From the NCBI GenBank assembly GCA_023511325.1, contig JAIMBU010000160.1, positions 1 through 6,534 of the forward strand: DNA of 6,534 nt, read 5' to 3'. The stretch comes from Gorillibacterium sp. Lineage in GTDB: Bacteria > Bacillota > Bacilli > Paenibacillales > NBRC-103111. Shown piece by piece: positions 6,045 to 6,534 of this stretch. The stretch's first letter is position 1. Each line of letters opens with the position of its first letter. The notes beneath the pieces are model-generated. The model saw only the letters and a program-made list of their open reading frames with translations. It was not told the DNA's origin and ran no database searches. A program made the translations under genes and the position numbers.

Positions 6045-6534
6045 TTACTTTATGATCTTAAATGTCTGAGCGATGACTTCATTGGAATTGTGACCAGGTG
6101 CAGCTTTTACGAGCACACCATCGGAGCCAATGTAAGCGGAGGTCGGATAACCTCGGACAGCGAATTTTTGCGTCCATGTTCCTTTTTGATCCAATAATAC
6201 GGTGATGTTATCCATCTTTTGCTTTTTAAACCACTTGGTAAAATCCTCCGTCGATTGCTCCCCGCGAAAGTCAGGACTGACAATGGTGATTACGGTGAAG
6301 TCGTTTTCTTGGTTAGCTAAGGTATTTAGCTCATCAAGTCCAGCTAGACATATGGAACACCAGGAAGCCCAATACTTCACATACACTTTCTTACCCTGGA
6401 GATCCGCCAGTTGAATGGAGTTACCTTTCAGATCCTGTAATGCAAAATCAGGTGCAGGCTTTCCTTTGTCCATTGCAGTAGGGGAGCCCATATTGCTGGC
6501 TGGAGCGTTCGGTTTCGTACCACATGCCATCAGG
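6045..6534 (-). CDS. TlpA/ResA-like thioredoxin-fold lipoprotein, 5' end cut by window
   Basis: This is an extracytoplasmic thiol-disulfide oxidoreductase, probably the electron donor for the adjacent MsrAB. Translation stays open to the window edge on the minus strand. The first visible residues read L-M-A-C, a lipobox, so the ATG at 6530 is the residue just inside the signal peptide cleavage site and not the start. The true start and most of the signal peptide lie beyond 6534. About 160 residues of mature protein are visible. Counting from that internal Met, an AhpC/TSA- or TlpA-like N-terminus (GKPAPDFALQDLKG) begins near 23. The redox motif WASWCSIC puts its cysteines at 58 and 61, and the cis-proline motif GYPTS is at about 127-131. 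The CSIC centre differs from the CGPC of cytoplasmic thioredoxin. It precedes msrAB by 24 bp, and a ccdA-type gene might lie upstream, outside the window. Confidence 0.93.
   Translation of the reverse strand, partial: LMACGTKPNAPASNMGSPTAMDKGKPAPDFALQDLKGNSIQLADLQGKKVYVKYWASWCSICLAGLDELNTLANQENDFTVITIVSPDFRGEQSTEDFTKWFKKQKMDNITVLLDQKGTWTQKFAVRGYPTSAYIGSDGVLVKAAPGHNSNEVIAQTFKIIK

Noticed and set aside
6528..6530. ATG at 6530 (minus strand) as the start of the thioredoxin-like gene
   Set aside because: It is preceded in frame by Leu and followed by Ala-Cys, forming the lipobox LMAC, so it is inside the signal peptide and the gene continues past the window edge.

Overview
The window looks like chromosomal DNA from a Gram-positive bacterium of the Bacillota, most likely Paenibacillaceae or a close relative. 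This rests on the conserved cdaA-cdaR-glmM gene order, strong AGGAGG-type ribosome binding sites, three lipoprotein-type signal peptides, and protein sequences that look Paenibacillus- or Bacillus-like. The species cannot be named from sequence alone.

Plus strand, about 119-3783: the essential c-di-AMP/cell-wall cluster. cdaA encodes the membrane diadenylate cyclase. cdaR encodes its membrane-anchored partner with extracellular YbbR repeats. glmM encodes phosphoglucosamine mutase, which makes glucosamine-1-phosphate for UDP-GlcNAc and peptidoglycan. In studied Bacillota the CdaR and GlmM proteins bind and modulate CdaA, linking second-messenger synthesis to cell-wall precursor supply. The genes are packed closely: cdaA and cdaR overlap by one base, and cdaR and glmM are 96 bp apart. 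The first 118 bases hold no identifiable gene, only what may be the tail of an upstream gene.

Middle, 3784-4060: an AT-rich convergent intergenic region ending in a strong, near-symmetric hairpin with A and T tracts on either side. It can terminate transcription from both directions. glmS, the usual neighbour of glmM, is not in the window. A short GC-rich patch resembles only the first bases of a glmS ribozyme, with no catalytic core.

Minus strand, 6534 down to 4061: three consecutive genes for exported lipoproteins. First is a thioredoxin-like TlpA/ResA-family protein whose start lies beyond the window edge. Next, 24 bp downstream, is a fused methionine sulfoxide reductase MsrA-MsrB. Last, after a 118-bp gap with a possible promoter of its own, is a Ser/Thr/Pro-linker lipoprotein of unknown function. 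The first two fit a known extracytoplasmic repair pathway, in which a CcdA-type membrane protein passes electrons to a TlpA-like lipoprotein, which then recycles MsrAB.

No clearly novel system is evident. The most worthwhile leads are the unknown lipoprotein beside the redox-repair genes, the ribozyme-like remnant and possible short transcript downstream of glmM, and the stop-free in-frame linker between cdaR and glmM.
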